From contig JBGTOF010000332.1 in assembly GCA_041742695.1 (NCBI GenBank), forward strand, positions 1 through 64,000: a DNA stretch of 64,000 nt. The letters are read 5' to 3'. This document shows, piece by piece, positions 54,464 through 64,000 of this stretch (position 1 is the first letter of the stretch; every line of letters begins with the position of its first letter). Under the pieces are notes generated by a model, which made no database searches, was not told where the DNA came from, and saw nothing but the letters and a program-made list of their open reading frames with translations. The translations under genes and the position numbers were made by a program. The stretch is from Kaiparowitsia sp041742695. Lineage in GTDB: Bacteria > Cyanobacteriota > Cyanobacteriia > Elainellales > Elainellaceae.

Positions 54464-57400
54464 CTACAGCCCCATGTGAGTGGGAATCTGCACCACAAAC
54501 TCAGTGCCGTTACCTGGTTCTGACCGACATTCCAACGTGCCGCTGTGCTTTTGCACCACAATCTGGTAGCTAATGGACATGCCCAGCCCGGTGCCTTTGC
54601 CCACTGGTTTGGTTGTGAAGAAGGGATCAAAGAGGCGATCGCGCGTTGTGTCCGACATGCCTGCCCCATTGTCGCGAATGATAATCCGCGCGGTGCCTGC
54701 CCGTTCGTCGTCACTTGTGCTGGCATTGTCACGGTTCACAGGACTCTCCATTTCATCGGCCTGCGGCGCGATCGCATCAGCCTGTGGAATAAAGGCAGTT
54801 TCCACGGTGATCTGGCGGGGCGCGGGATGATCTTCTAGAGCATCGATCGCGTTAGAGAGGATGTTCATAAACACTTGGTTGATCGGGCCGGGGTAGCATT
54901 CCACCGGGGGCAAATCGCCGTAGTGTTTCACGATCTCGATGGTGCCGCTGTCGGGGCAGTTTCGCAGACGATTTTGCAAAATCAGCAGCGTGCTGTCAAT
55001 GCCGTCGTGGATATCTACCGGCTTTTTCTCGGCTTCGTCTAAACGAGAGAAGTTGCGGAGGGAGAGGACAATTTGGCGGATGCGATCGGCCCCAATTTTC
55101 ATGGACGCCATCAGCTTGGGCAGGTCGTCGCCAATAAAGTCTAGGTCGATGCTCTGCAGAATCGCTCGAATGGGCTCAGCCGGTTCGGGATGGTGGTGCT
55201 GATAGAGATGCAGCAGTTCTAATAACTCTTTGGTGTAATTGTTGGCGTGCACCAAGTTGCCGTTGATAAAGTTAACGGGGTTGTTAATTTCGTGGGCGAT
55301 GCCCGCCACCATCTGCCCCAAGCTCGACATTTTTTCGGTTTGAATGAGTTGGGTTTGGGTCTTTTGCAGGTGGTGCAGCGCTTCACTCAGCTGCTTGGCC
55401 TGGGCTTCGGCGGCGGCGGCGGCGGCACGGGTTTTGGCATAGAGTTCGGCCTGGTCGATGGCGATCGCCACCTGATCAACCACCGCGCGCAGTAGATCGA
55501 CTTCACTCTCGCTCCAAGGGCGCGGCTCTTGGTGGCTGCAGACGATGGCCCCAATGCGCCCGGTGCGGGTTTCGAGCGGCATCATCAGTTGGGCGATCGC
55601 CCCCCGTTGAGCCAGAGCCGCGCATAGGTCGGTGTCGGTCGTCGTGACATCGTGGATATCTTCTACCCGCAGCATTCGCAAATCCAAAATATAGCGAGAC
55701 AGCACAGCGGCAATGTCGGCGGGGTAGTCTCCGTGCAGGCTGTCCAGCTTTTGCCCATAGGCTTCGTGGGTAATCACGAGGGTGCTGTGATCATCGTTCG
55801 TCCAACACCAAAGGAAATGGCAGCGGTCAATTTGCAGCAGCGTGCGAATCTCGGTGACGGTTGTTTCGAGGATGGCATCTAGGTTCAGAGAATCCCGGAT
55901 TTGGCTGGCGAGGCGAAACAGCAGCGCCTCGCGGCGGCTCAGAAGTTCTTCTCGCGCCCAGGTGCGGTCAATGGCGACAGCGATGCTGTTGGCGATCCAG
56001 CCGATGGTGCGGCGGGTGGCATGGGAAAGGGGCGATCGCCCAAAGATACCCAGCACCCCAATCAGTCGATCTTCCACAATCAGGGGATAGCCTGCAAACG
56101 TCTGCATCCGCTCATAGTCCACCCAGTCTTTAGCGCCAATGCAGACGTCGCCCGGTACATTGTCGGTGTGATAGGGTTTGCGCGTTTGGGCAATGAAGCC
56201 AATGATGGAAATTCCTAACGAAATCAGATTGTGAAATTCTTTTGGTGCGCTGTGGTTGCCCGCGGTGGCCTTAAGTTCCAGCAGTCGGCTATCCGAATTG
56301 AGGGTCCAAATTCGAACAAAGGGCACCTCTAAATAATCGACCAACTGGGTGACGCACTGGCTGGGGATATCGGTGACGGTGCCCCCGGCAGCGAGGATCG
56401 CGCCAATTTCTGCCCCTAGCTCTGCCAGGTGCGATCGCGTCTTCAGCTCATCTTCGGCGAGTTTGCGCTCGGTGATGTCGGTGCGAATTGCGACATAGTG
56501 CTCAGGCGAGCCGTATTGGTTGATGACGGGCACGATGGTGGTGTCAACCCAATAGAGAATGTCGTTTTTAGCGCGGTTGCACAGCTCGCCATGCCACACA
56601 TGACCCGAGGAAATGGTCTGCCAGAGATCTCGAAAGAATTCTTTGTCGTGGCGGCCGGAGTTGATAATGCGGTGGTCTTGACCGATGAGTTCTTCGCAGG
56701 AATACCAAGAGATTTCGCAAAACTTGTCGTTGGCGTAGGTGATGACGCCGTTGCGATCGGTCATGGCCACGATGGAGTGCTGATTGAGGGCGGTCACGAG
56801 CGCCTGGGCGATCGCCGCTTCTTCGGTTTGTGCCGGTGTGGCTGCGGGGGGCTCTGCTGGAAGGTCGAGGGGCAGCCTGCCGTGATGGGTGCCTACTGCA
56901 TAGATCGACTGCCGTCCCGGCATTTGCCAAATCTGCCAGGCCATTTGGTGATAGCCGCCCGATTGGCTGCGATAGCGGTTCTCTACGGTGATGCGATCGC
57001 TCCCGGCAATGGCCCGCTGAATTTTGCCCAGCGTGGTAGCGCGGTCGTCGGGATGCACGAATTCAATAAAGGGCTTGGCCATCAGCTCAGCGGCAGAATA
57101 GCCCAGAATCTTGCGCCAGCCAGGATTAAGCCGCTTGAAGTAACCGTCGTAGCCGAGGATGCAGCGGAGCTCTGACGACAGGTTAAAAAATAGCTTTTTG
57201 TCGGCTTCGAGATGATGGTGTTTGGCGATCGCCTCGGTCAGGGCGCGGGTGCGGCGCTGCAACTCTAACTGTGCCACCACTTGGCGGGCTAAGGCGTGTA
57301 GTCCGGCCAATTGCTTGGGGGTGAGCAGTCGCGGCATCCAGTCCATCACCGCAAGCACCCCCAACGGCACCCCCCCGGGACTGACAATGCGCACCCCGCT

Positions 57401-57760
57401 ATAGAACCGAATGCGGTGCTCTGCGGCAACCACAGAATCATCCGCAAAGCGCACGTCTGCGCGGGTATCGGGCACCACCAAGCCGTCGGTTTGTCCCAGG
57501 GTATAGTCCAACAGCGCCAAGTCTTCGAGCGGTGTGCGATCGCCCGCCCAGCCCTGCACCGACTTGATCCAAAAGCGGTGGGGATGGGTGGCAGGCGGCT
57601 GCGCCTCGCCCCGGCAGATGCCCAGCAACGCTACCGGGACTTGGCAAATCTGCGCCGCCATTCCGGTTACATCATCAAACGCTTCCTCCGGCTCCGTATC
57701 CAAAATTTGATACTGCCGAAGCACATTAAACCGCACCGCGTCATCGTCAGGGAAAGTCAC
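54464..57760 (-). CDS. multi-domain sensor histidine kinase (mirror copy)
   Basis: Identical in all 1,098 residues to the kinase at 28661-31957 (GAF-PAS-PAS-GAF-GAF-HisKA-HATPase, His823). Complete identity over a sequence of this length indicates a copy with no time to diverge, or an assembly effect. Confidence 0.9.
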   Translation of the reverse strand: MTFPDDDAVRFNVLRQYQILDTEPEEAFDDVTGMAAQICQVPVALLGICRGEAQPPATHPHRFWIKSVQGWAGDRTPLEDLALLDYTLGQTDGLVVPDTRADVRFADDSVVAAEHRIRFYSGVRIVSPGGVPLGVLAVMDWMPRLLTPKQLAGLHALARQVVAQLELQRRTRALTEAIAKHHHLEADKKLFFNLSSELRCILGYDGYFKRLNPGWRKILGYSAAELMAKPFIEFVHPDDRATTLGKIQRAIAGSDRITVENRYRSQSGGYHQMAWQIWQMPGRQSIYAVGTHHGRLPLDLPAEPPAATPAQTEEAAIAQALVTALNQHSIVAMTDRNGVITYANDKFCEISWYSCEELIGQDHRIINSGRHDKEFFRDLWQTISSGHVWHGELCNRAKNDILYWVDTTIVPVINQYGSPEHYVAIRTDITERKLAEDELKTRSHLAELGAEIGAILAAGGTVTDIPSQCVTQLVDYLEVPFVRIWTLNSDSRLLELKATAGNHSAPKEFHNLISLGISIIGFIAQTRKPYHTDNVPGDVCIGAKDWVDYERMQTFAGYPLIVEDRLIGVLGIFGRSPLSHATRRTIGWIANSIAVAIDRTWAREELLSRREALLFRLASQIRDSLNLDAILETTVTEIRTLLQIDRCHFLWCWTNDDHSTLVITHEAYGQKLDSLHGDYPADIAAVLSRYILDLRMLRVEDIHDVTTTDTDLCAALAQRGAIAQLMMPLETRTGRIGAIVCSHQEPRPWSESEVDLLRAVVDQVAIAIDQAELYAKTRAAAAAAEAQAKQLSEALHHLQKTQTQLIQTEKMSSLGQMVAGIAHEINNPVNFINGNLVHANNYTKELLELLHLYQHHHPEPAEPIRAILQSIDLDFIGDDLPKLMASMKIGADRIRQIVLSLRNFSRLDEAEKKPVDIHDGIDSTLLILQNRLRNCPDSGTIEIVKHYGDLPPVECYPGPINQVFMNILSNAIDALEDHPAPRQITVETAFIPQADAIAPQADEMESPVNRDNASTSDDERAGTARIIIRDNGAGMSDTTRDRLFDPFFTTKPVGKGTGLGMSISYQIVVQKHSGTLECRSEPGNGTEFVVQIPTHMGL

Positions 57761-57839
57761 AGCCGTTCACAGCCCTGGGGGAAAGGTAGAGGAATCTTGC
57801 ACGATTCGTCCTTAGCATGCCCACCCTCGTGAAGAAAAA

Positions 57840-59078
57840 TTAGGTCTGAATGGGGTCTTCTATCTCACGCACAAAATCATACAGCTGATGGGCCATAGAC
57901 AGCTTGCTGCCGGGCGACACCTCTCGGCGTCTGCCTTGGCGATCCAGCAAAATGGCCTGATTGGTGTCAGTGCCAAAGCCGCTGGCCGGCTGATCGATGG
58001 GATTGGCGGCGATCGCATCCAGTCCCTTGCGGTTGAGCTTATCCAAGGCAGGCGGCACGATATCTCCAGTTTGGGCGGCAAAGCCGATTAGCCGCTGCTG
58101 GGGCTGTCGCTGCCGCCCCAGTTCTGCCACGATGTCGGGCACGGGGGCCAGCGGCAACTGGCTGGGCAACTCGGCCTTGGGCAGCTTGGTGAGATGGCAG
58201 GTGGCGGGTTTGACATCGGCCACGGCAGCGGCCATCACCACCCAGTCGGCTTGGGACAAGTGGGCAAGCAGCTGCTGCTGCATGGTGTCTGCGGTGGGGG
58301 TGGCGATCGCCTGAATCCCGTGGAGCGATCGCAGCAACGACGGCTCCATGGGCCCATGCACCAGCGTCACGGTGGCGCCTCGATGCTGGGCGGCCAGCGC
58401 CAGCGCCACCCCCATTTTCCCCGTCGAAGGATTGCCCATAAACCGCACCGGGTCGAGAAATTCTCGAGTGCCGCCTGCGCTAATCAGCAGGTGTTTCCCC
58501 ACTAGATCACGGCGACCGTGGGTATGGCGCAGCGATTCTAAATGGCTGAGGATCTCAGTTGGTTCTGCCATGCGCCCTGCTCCGGTGCGATCGCACGCCA
58601 GCACCCCGTCCCCTGGCCCCACCGTGTGAATGCGCGCTTGCGCCTCGAGCTGTGCCCAGTTGCGTTGCACGGTCGGCTGCTCCCACATGTCGGTATTCAT
58701 CGCCGGAGCCAGCAACAGCGGGCAGGTAGACGCCAGCACCGTGTTCGTCAGCAAGTTATCTGCTAGGCCATACGCCAGCTTGGCCAGGGTGTTTGCCGTT
58801 AGCGGCGCGATCAACAATACCTCAGCCCATTCCCCCAATTCAATGTGCAGCGGTCGCCCGTGGCTGGCCTGCCAGAAGTCTGCATCGGTATAGGCCGCAT
58901 GGCGCGACAAGGTCGCTAGCGTCAGCGGTGTGACAAACCGCTGCCCCCCTTCCGTCAGAATGGCGCGAACCTCTGCACCCGCCTTTGCTAGTGATGACAC
59001 CACCTCGCACACCTTATAGGCTGCAATGCCGCCCCCTACCCCAATCAATACTCGACTATGACCCACGTCGCTGCCCAT
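57840..59078 (-). CDS. coaBC: CoaBC bifunctional enzyme (mirror copy)
   Basis: Identical to the 412-residue enzyme at 27343-28581, with the CoaC motifs PAMN and LACDRTGAGRM and the CoaB motif ISAGGTREFLDP. Confidence 0.93.
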   Translation of the reverse strand: MGSDVGHSRVLIGVGGGIAAYKVCEVVSSLAKAGAEVRAILTEGGQRFVTPLTLATLSRHAAYTDADFWQASHGRPLHIELGEWAEVLLIAPLTANTLAKLAYGLADNLLTNTVLASTCPLLLAPAMNTDMWEQPTVQRNWAQLEAQARIHTVGPGDGVLACDRTGAGRMAEPTEILSHLESLRHTHGRRDLVGKHLLISAGGTREFLDPVRFMGNPSTGKMGVALALAAQHRGATVTLVHGPMEPSLLRSLHGIQAIATPTADTMQQQLLAHLSQADWVVMAAAVADVKPATCHLTKLPKAELPSQLPLAPVPDIVAELGRQRQPQQRLIGFAAQTGDIVPPALDKLNRKGLDAIAANPIDQPASGFGTDTNQAILLDRQGRRREVSPGSKLSMAHQLYDFVREIEDPIQT

Positions 59079-59623
59079 TGGTTTGCTCTATCCGCTATGG
59101 CGGTGATATCAAGATTTATAACCGCTCACGTAACTACACAATAAAAGGAGATCGTGAAACCCTTGCCGTTCAAGCGGTTCCGCCATTTCTCAATTCTCAG
59201 CACGGGGGCCAGTCGCTGGACGATACAGAATCTGCAACGCACGCCCTTATAAAATGAACACGGGCTGAAGTGGTGTGCGAGGCTCCGATTCGGGTGTCTC
59301 TACCCTATCGTTTAAGCCGTCTAGCCAATCTGGCTAGCCAACCCGTCTAGCTAATCTATGGAGAAATCAGCGACGGGGGCGATCGCCCTTGATCGTGCCA
59401 CAGCAATCTCCCTGCGATCCATCTCACCGCCATCAGGCGCGACAGCAGCGACAGTCCTGCATTCATTCCATTGGCAGGGTGCAACCATAGGATCATCCCC
59501 ATAGACTGTCAGCGGGTTAAAGTCTGAAGTGCTGCTCGTAGAACGACTGCCTGCCACTTGTCAGCACAGACGAGGTGAACGTCGCAGATCGACAGCCATC
59601 ATGCCATACAAGCGGAAGCTAGA

Positions 59624-59685
59624 AGAAACCCCTTGACGCGGACGGGATGTGAGGCCGGGGCGTGACTCACATCCGACGGGTTTCT
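59624..59685. repeat. nested hairpin element (mirror copy)
   Basis: Mirror of 26736-26797, with the AAACCCCTTGACG segment shared with the palindrome centre. Confidence 0.5.
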
Positions 59686-59899
59686 ATCTTAGCCAACCCA
59701 TACCCCACCGACCTTACCGCTATCGCGTCAAGTCTTAACGTGCGGCCTTGAGTTTAGAGAAATTCCGCACTCTGCAGCGGTTTTAATATACCGTTCTCGT
59801 TCTACAGCACTGGCGTTACCGCACTGGTTCTACGGCCATTATTGCTGTCAAATCAGCCCCATCATTCACCTAACATAGACCGTTCAAGGAGGAAACCCC

Positions 59900-62656
59900 G
59901 TGGCACAGCCGCTACCAAATTCAGAGGCGCAGCCTCAAACCCAATTAGCCTGGCACCACATTGAGTCGGGGGCGATCGCCGAAAAACTCAGCGTTGACCC
60001 AACCTCGGGGCTATCGTCTCATGAAGCACAGCAACGGCTAGCCCACTACGGCACCAATGAACTAAAGGGCAAACCCAGCAAAAGCCCCATCGTGCTGTTT
60101 TTGCTGCAGTTTAATCAACCGCTGCTTTACATTTTGCTAATTGCGGGTTTGATCAAGGCGCTACTGGGGCAGTGGGTCAATGCGGGGGTGATCTGGGGTG
60201 TCACGGTGATCAACGCCATCATTGGCTTTGTGCAAGAGTCAAAGGCCGAAAGTGCGATCGCCGCCCTCGCATCCTCCGTCGAAACTGACGCCATGATTCG
60301 CCGTGATGGGAAAACTATCAAGGTATCCTCCCGCGATCTCGTGCCGGGGGATGTTGTGCTGCTCACCTCCGGGGATAAAGTCCCCGCCGACCTACGCCTG
60401 CTGCACTGCCGCAACTTTCAAGTTAATGAATCCGCCTTAACAGGAGAATCTGTTGCAGTAGAAAAACGCGCCGGATCGGATGTACAGCTCTTAGACGAAG
60501 ACACCCCCCTAGCTGAGCGGCTCAACATGGCCTATGCTGGCAGCTTTGTCACAGTAGGACAGGGGGAAGGCGTGGTGATCGCCACCGGGCGCAACACCGA
60601 AACCGGGCGCATCTCTAAACTGATGGAGGAAAACGTATCCCTGACGACGCCGCTCACCCGCAAGTTTGACCGCTTCAGCAAAACCTTGCTCTACGCCATT
60701 TTGGCCGTGGCGGCGTTTACCTTTGTGGTGGGGCTAGGCTATGGCAATACCCCCATCGCCATGTTTGAGGCAGCGGTGGCGCTGGCGGTGAGTGCCATTC
60801 CTGAGGGCTTGCCCGCCGTAGTCACGATCACCCTAGCGATTGGGGTATCGCGAATGGCACGCCACCACGCCATTGTGCGCAAGTTGCCCGCCGTAGAAAC
60901 CCTGGGCAGCGCCACTGTGATTTGCTCTGATAAAACCGGCACACTGACAGAAAATCAGATGACGGTGCAAACCATCTTTGCCGGAGGGCACCACTATGGG
61001 CTAACGGGGGAAGGGTACACCCCCAGAGGGGAACTACGAGACGGCGAAGATCGGCCCCTGTCGCAACAGGAGATGTCGTTGCCTTTGCGCCAGTGCCTGA
61101 TGGCGGGGATGCTCTGCAATGACTCAGAACTGGAACAGAAAGAGCACACATGGTCAGTTGTGGGTGACCCTACGGAGGGGGCGCTGCTGGTGGCGGCTCG
61201 CAAGGCGGGCTACACTCGCCCTGATCTCAGTCAGATTTACCCTCGGCTAGATATCATGCCGTTTGAGTCAGAGTTTCAGTACATGGCGACGTTGCACCGC
61301 GACACCGCCAGCGGTGAGCGCCAGTTCTTTGTCAAAGGATCAACTGAAGCTGTGGTGGCACGCTGCGAGCGGATGCAGATGGCGGATGGCCCAGAGGTTG
61401 CACTGGATCCAGACGATATTTTTTTGCAGGCAGAACACATGGCGTCGCGGGGACTGCGGGTGCTGGCGTTTGCCATCAAATCCACCACGGCCAATCAAAT
61501 CGATCATGGGGATATTCAATCTGGGCTGGTGTTTTTAGGCTTGCAGGGGATGATTGACCCACCCCGTGCAGAGGCGATCGCCGCCGTTAAAGCCTGCCAA
61601 ACAGCGGGGATTCAGGTGAAGATGATCACTGGGGATCACCGAGTAACCGCAGCGGCGATCGCCGAACGCATGGGCCTGAGCCAACAGGATGAAGTGCTCG
61701 CCTATACCGGTCAAGACTTGGCGGATATGGATTCCCATGCACTGGCCAATGCCGTTCAAGATGGATCGGTATTTGCTCGAGTGGCCCCTGAGCAAAAGCT
61801 GCGCCTAGTGGAGGCATTGCAGTCGCGGGGGCATGTGGTGGCGATGACAGGAGACGGCGTCAACGATGCCCCTGCTCTGAAGCAGGCGGATATTGGCATC
61901 GCGATGGGCCGGGCCGGAACGGAAGTCGCCAAAGAAGCCGCCGATATGATTCTGACAGATGATAACTTTGCGTCGATTGAGGCGGCAGTAGAAGAAGGGC
62001 GAACAGTGTTTCGCAATTTGATGAAGGCGATCGCCTTTATCCTGCCGGTTAATGGTGGCGAGTCAATGACCATTCTGCTGAGCGTGCTGATTGGGCGGGG
62101 CGATGTGTTGCCCATTCTGTCACTGCAAGTGCTCTGGCTCAACATGGTCAACTCCATTGCCATGACGGTGCCGCTAGCATTTGAGCCCAAGTCCTATAAC
62201 TTGATGAACCAAGAACCCCGACACCCCAATGAGCCGCTGCTCTCCAAGCATCTGCTGAAGCGCATCGCGCTGATTTCAGTGTTTAACTGGATTTTGATTT
62301 TCGGCATGTTTGAGTGGGTGCGCCAGTCCACGGACGATGTCGATTTAGCACGAACGATGGCAATTCAAGCGCTGGTGGCGGGGCGAATTATCTACTTGCT
62401 AAGCATTAGTCAGTTTTGGGCGACGATAGCGGCGAGGCTACGGGGGATGTCGATAGCACTCGGCGATGCAACCGCGATTGGGTATGGCATTTTGGCGGCG
62501 GTTGTCCTGCAGTTCATCTTTAGTCAGTGGAGTGTAATGAACTTTCTGTTTTCTACGACTCCGCTCAACTTAGGCCAGTTGCTGCTTTGTGTGGCGGTGT
62601 CGCTGCCGATGTTTGGGGTGGCGATCATTGCCAATCGGCTAAATCCACAAAATTGA
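59900..62656 (+). CDS. P-type cation-transporting ATPase (mirror copy)
   Basis: Identical to the 918-residue pump at 23765-26521: PEGLP (301-305), Asp344 in DKTGTLT, GDGVNDAP (651-658), and the unusual M6 sequence NMVNS (748-752). GTG start with AAGGAGG ahead. Confidence 0.92.
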   Translation: MAQPLPNSEAQPQTQLAWHHIESGAIAEKLSVDPTSGLSSHEAQQRLAHYGTNELKGKPSKSPIVLFLLQFNQPLLYILLIAGLIKALLGQWVNAGVIWGVTVINAIIGFVQESKAESAIAALASSVETDAMIRRDGKTIKVSSRDLVPGDVVLLTSGDKVPADLRLLHCRNFQVNESALTGESVAVEKRAGSDVQLLDEDTPLAERLNMAYAGSFVTVGQGEGVVIATGRNTETGRISKLMEENVSLTTPLTRKFDRFSKTLLYAILAVAAFTFVVGLGYGNTPIAMFEAAVALAVSAIPEGLPAVVTITLAIGVSRMARHHAIVRKLPAVETLGSATVICSDKTGTLTENQMTVQTIFAGGHHYGLTGEGYTPRGELRDGEDRPLSQQEMSLPLRQCLMAGMLCNDSELEQKEHTWSVVGDPTEGALLVAARKAGYTRPDLSQIYPRLDIMPFESEFQYMATLHRDTASGERQFFVKGSTEAVVARCERMQMADGPEVALDPDDIFLQAEHMASRGLRVLAFAIKSTTANQIDHGDIQSGLVFLGLQGMIDPPRAEAIAAVKACQTAGIQVKMITGDHRVTAAAIAERMGLSQQDEVLAYTGQDLADMDSHALANAVQDGSVFARVAPEQKLRLVEALQSRGHVVAMTGDGVNDAPALKQADIGIAMGRAGTEVAKEAADMILTDDNFASIEAAVEEGRTVFRNLMKAIAFILPVNGGESMTILLSVLIGRGDVLPILSLQVLWLNMVNSIAMTVPLAFEPKSYNLMNQEPRHPNEPLLSKHLLKRIALISVFNWILIFGMFEWVRQSTDDVDLARTMAIQALVAGRIIYLLSISQFWATIAARLRGMSIALGDATAIGYGILAAVVLQFIFSQWSVMNFLFSTTPLNLGQLLLCVAVSLPMFGVAIIANRLNPQN

Positions 62657-62715
62657 TGAGGAGCGCGGTGCCCCAAAATCGTCTTATCCCAAACTGACGT
62701 TAGATTAACGCTCTA

Positions 62716-63669
62716 TCAGGTTTCGTAGGTTTCGTAGGCGGCGACAATGCGCTGCACCAGGGCATGCCGTACTACGTCGTGTTTGGTGAGTTGACAGAAG
62801 GCTATGCCTTCTACATGTTGCAAGATACGAGAGGCGATCGCCAATCCTGAGCTTTGATGGCTGGGAAGATCGGTCTGCGTGACATCGCCGGTCACCACCA
62901 TGCGTGACTTAAACCCCAAGCGCGTCAGCACCATCTTCATCTGAGCTGGTGTGGTGTTCTGAGCCTCATCCAAAATTACAAAGGCGTTGTTTAGGGTGCG
63001 CCCACGCATATAGGCTAGGGGTGCGACTTCAATCACCCCCCGCTCCATCAACCCAGCAATCTTTTCTGGATCGACCATTTCGTAGAGCGCATCATAAAGC
63101 GGGCGCAGATAGGGATTAACCTTCTGTTGCAGATCACCGGGCAAAAAGCCTAATCGCTCCCCGGCTTCTACCGCTGGACGGGTCAAAATTAGCCGCTCAA
63201 ACTCGCCTGCCAGCAACGCTTGCACGGCTAGAACTGCCGCCAGATAGGTTTTTCCTGTACCAGCAGGGCCAATGCAAAAGGTCAAATCATGACTGCGAAT
63301 CGCCTGAATGTATTTGCGCTGTCGAAATGTTTTGGCGCGAATTTCTTCGCCGCGTCGGGTGCGCGCCAAAACATCCTTCTGAAGCTGCCGCAGATCGTCT
63401 TGCTGGCGGGTGTCTAGCGCATGACGCACAGTTAGAATATCAACCCCTGTGATGGCCTTACCCTCGACCCAATAGGGCTCGAGCGATCGCACCAATAGAG
63501 CCGCTTGCTCCATTTGCGACTCTGTGCCAGAAATCAATAGATCTTGCCCTCTCAGCACAATATTTGCCCCAGTCAACTGGGCAAGCTGCCGCAGGTTTTC
63601 TTCGTGAGACCCCGCTAGGGCGATCGCACTCTCAAGGCTAGGCAGTGAAATTGTAAGAGCCTTTCCCAT
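62716..63669 (-). CDS. phoH: PhoH family ATPase (mirror copy)
   Basis: Identical to the 317-residue ATPase at 22752-23705, with Walker A GPAGTGKT and Walker B FVILDEAQN. Confidence 0.92.
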   Translation of the reverse strand: MGKALTISLPSLESAIALAGSHEENLRQLAQLTGANIVLRGQDLLISGTESQMEQAALLVRSLEPYWVEGKAITGVDILTVRHALDTRQQDDLRQLQKDVLARTRRGEEIRAKTFRQRKYIQAIRSHDLTFCIGPAGTGKTYLAAVLAVQALLAGEFERLILTRPAVEAGERLGFLPGDLQQKVNPYLRPLYDALYEMVDPEKIAGLMERGVIEVAPLAYMRGRTLNNAFVILDEAQNTTPAQMKMVLTRLGFKSRMVVTGDVTQTDLPSHQSSGLAIASRILQHVEGIAFCQLTKHDVVRHALVQRIVAAYETYET

Positions 63670-63692
63670 AAAGGGTGTATTAACAAACCAGG

Positions 63693-64000
63693 TTAAGGGC
63701 TGGGCGAATCGCGTCGTTGAGGAGGACGTCGCGGTATTGGGCGTCGGCTGGGGGCTCCCGCCTCATCCCCATCTCGAGACGACGTGCTGCCATACACATC
63801 CAAATGAGCGGTATAGCCTGACAGCGTTGCGACCGCTTGCAGCACAGTGCGAATCGCCTGAATATTGCGCCCCCCTCGCCCAAATACTCGCCCTTTTTCC
63901 TCTCCGTCAAATGCCACACGCAACATCACCCTCGATGTGCGCGGCAACACCTCACAATCTACTTTGAGAGATTCTGGAGAATCAAGAAACGGCGCAATTA
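63693..64000 (-). CDS. khpA: KH-domain protein KhpA (mirror copy, 5' end cut by window)
   Basis: The C-terminal 102 residues of KhpA are present and identical to the copy at 22375-22728, including GRGGRN. The start would fall at 64046, beyond the window, so this is a window cut and not a biological truncation. Confidence 0.85.
   Translation of the reverse strand, partial: IAPFLDSPESLKVDCEVLPRTSRVMLRVAFDGEEKGRVFGRGGRNIQAIRTVLQAVATLSGYTAHLDVYGSTSSRDGDEAGAPSRRPIPRRPPQRRDSPSP

Larger units (their letters stand above)
43211..64000 (-). repeat. right arm of a giant perfect palindrome
   Basis: Exact reverse complement of 22421-43210 and in contact with it. It continues to the window end, where it cuts khpA. 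Whether it goes on to include rpsP, cupB and the rest beyond the window cannot be seen. Confidence 0.97.

Overview
The window is cyanobacterial. The HIP1 octamer GCGATCGC and its GGCGATCGCC extensions occur throughout. The gene content includes a beta-carboxysome operon (ccmK-L-M-N-O), a CO2-uptake NDH-1 module (ndhF4-ndhD4-cupB), a PucC-family pigment-associated transporter, a CruA-type lycopene cyclase, the circadian output regulator RpaA and a DpsA-type ferritin.

Layout, unique part (1 to about 22,420). The left edge holds the 5' end of a minus-strand gene for a probable secreted or membrane protein. It is followed by a DUF1517 membrane protein, thiS, an aldo/keto reductase and a YccF-family membrane protein (all minus), a PucC-family MFS protein (plus) and a 1,661-residue TamB-like protein (minus). 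The minus-strand operon ccmK-ccmL-ccmM-ccmN-ccmO then builds the carboxysome shell and core. Across a 1.5 kb AT-rich intergenic region carrying a 60-bp near-perfect palindrome and two phased TTCnnGAA motifs, the plus-strand ndhF4-ndhD4-cupB genes encode the NDH-1 complex that converts CO2 to bicarbonate. The CO2 uptake and CO2 fixation halves of the concentrating mechanism are therefore side by side. rpsP follows, leading to khpA and phoH.

Layout, palindromic part (22,421 to 64,000). Everything from 22,421 to 43,210 is repeated in inverted orientation from 43,211 to 64,000 with no spacer. Each position x maps to 86,421 - x. One arm, read outward to centre, carries khpA, phoH, a P-type cation ATPase, coaBC, a multi-domain sensor histidine kinase, pyrE, a tRNA with anticodon CAU, a small secreted or membrane protein, a CNNM/CorC protein, an EVE-domain protein, a candidate 29-codon ORF with a strong terminator, cruA, dps, a J-domain/pentapeptide-repeat fusion, rpaA and a stand-alone Mo-nitrogenase C-terminal-domain protein. 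The second arm is the same set mirrored, with khpA cut by the window end. All paired proteins are identical and every stretch I compared base by base matched.

A perfect palindrome with arms over 20 kb and zero spacer would be very unstable as ordinary bacterial DNA. An assembly or fold-back-read artefact is the most probable reading. A contig reading through a closed hairpin end of a linear replicon, or a recent head-to-head duplication, are alternatives that raw reads could settle. Copy-number statements about genes in the arms should not be trusted until then. No transposase, integrase, CRISPR array, phage module or rRNA gene was seen.
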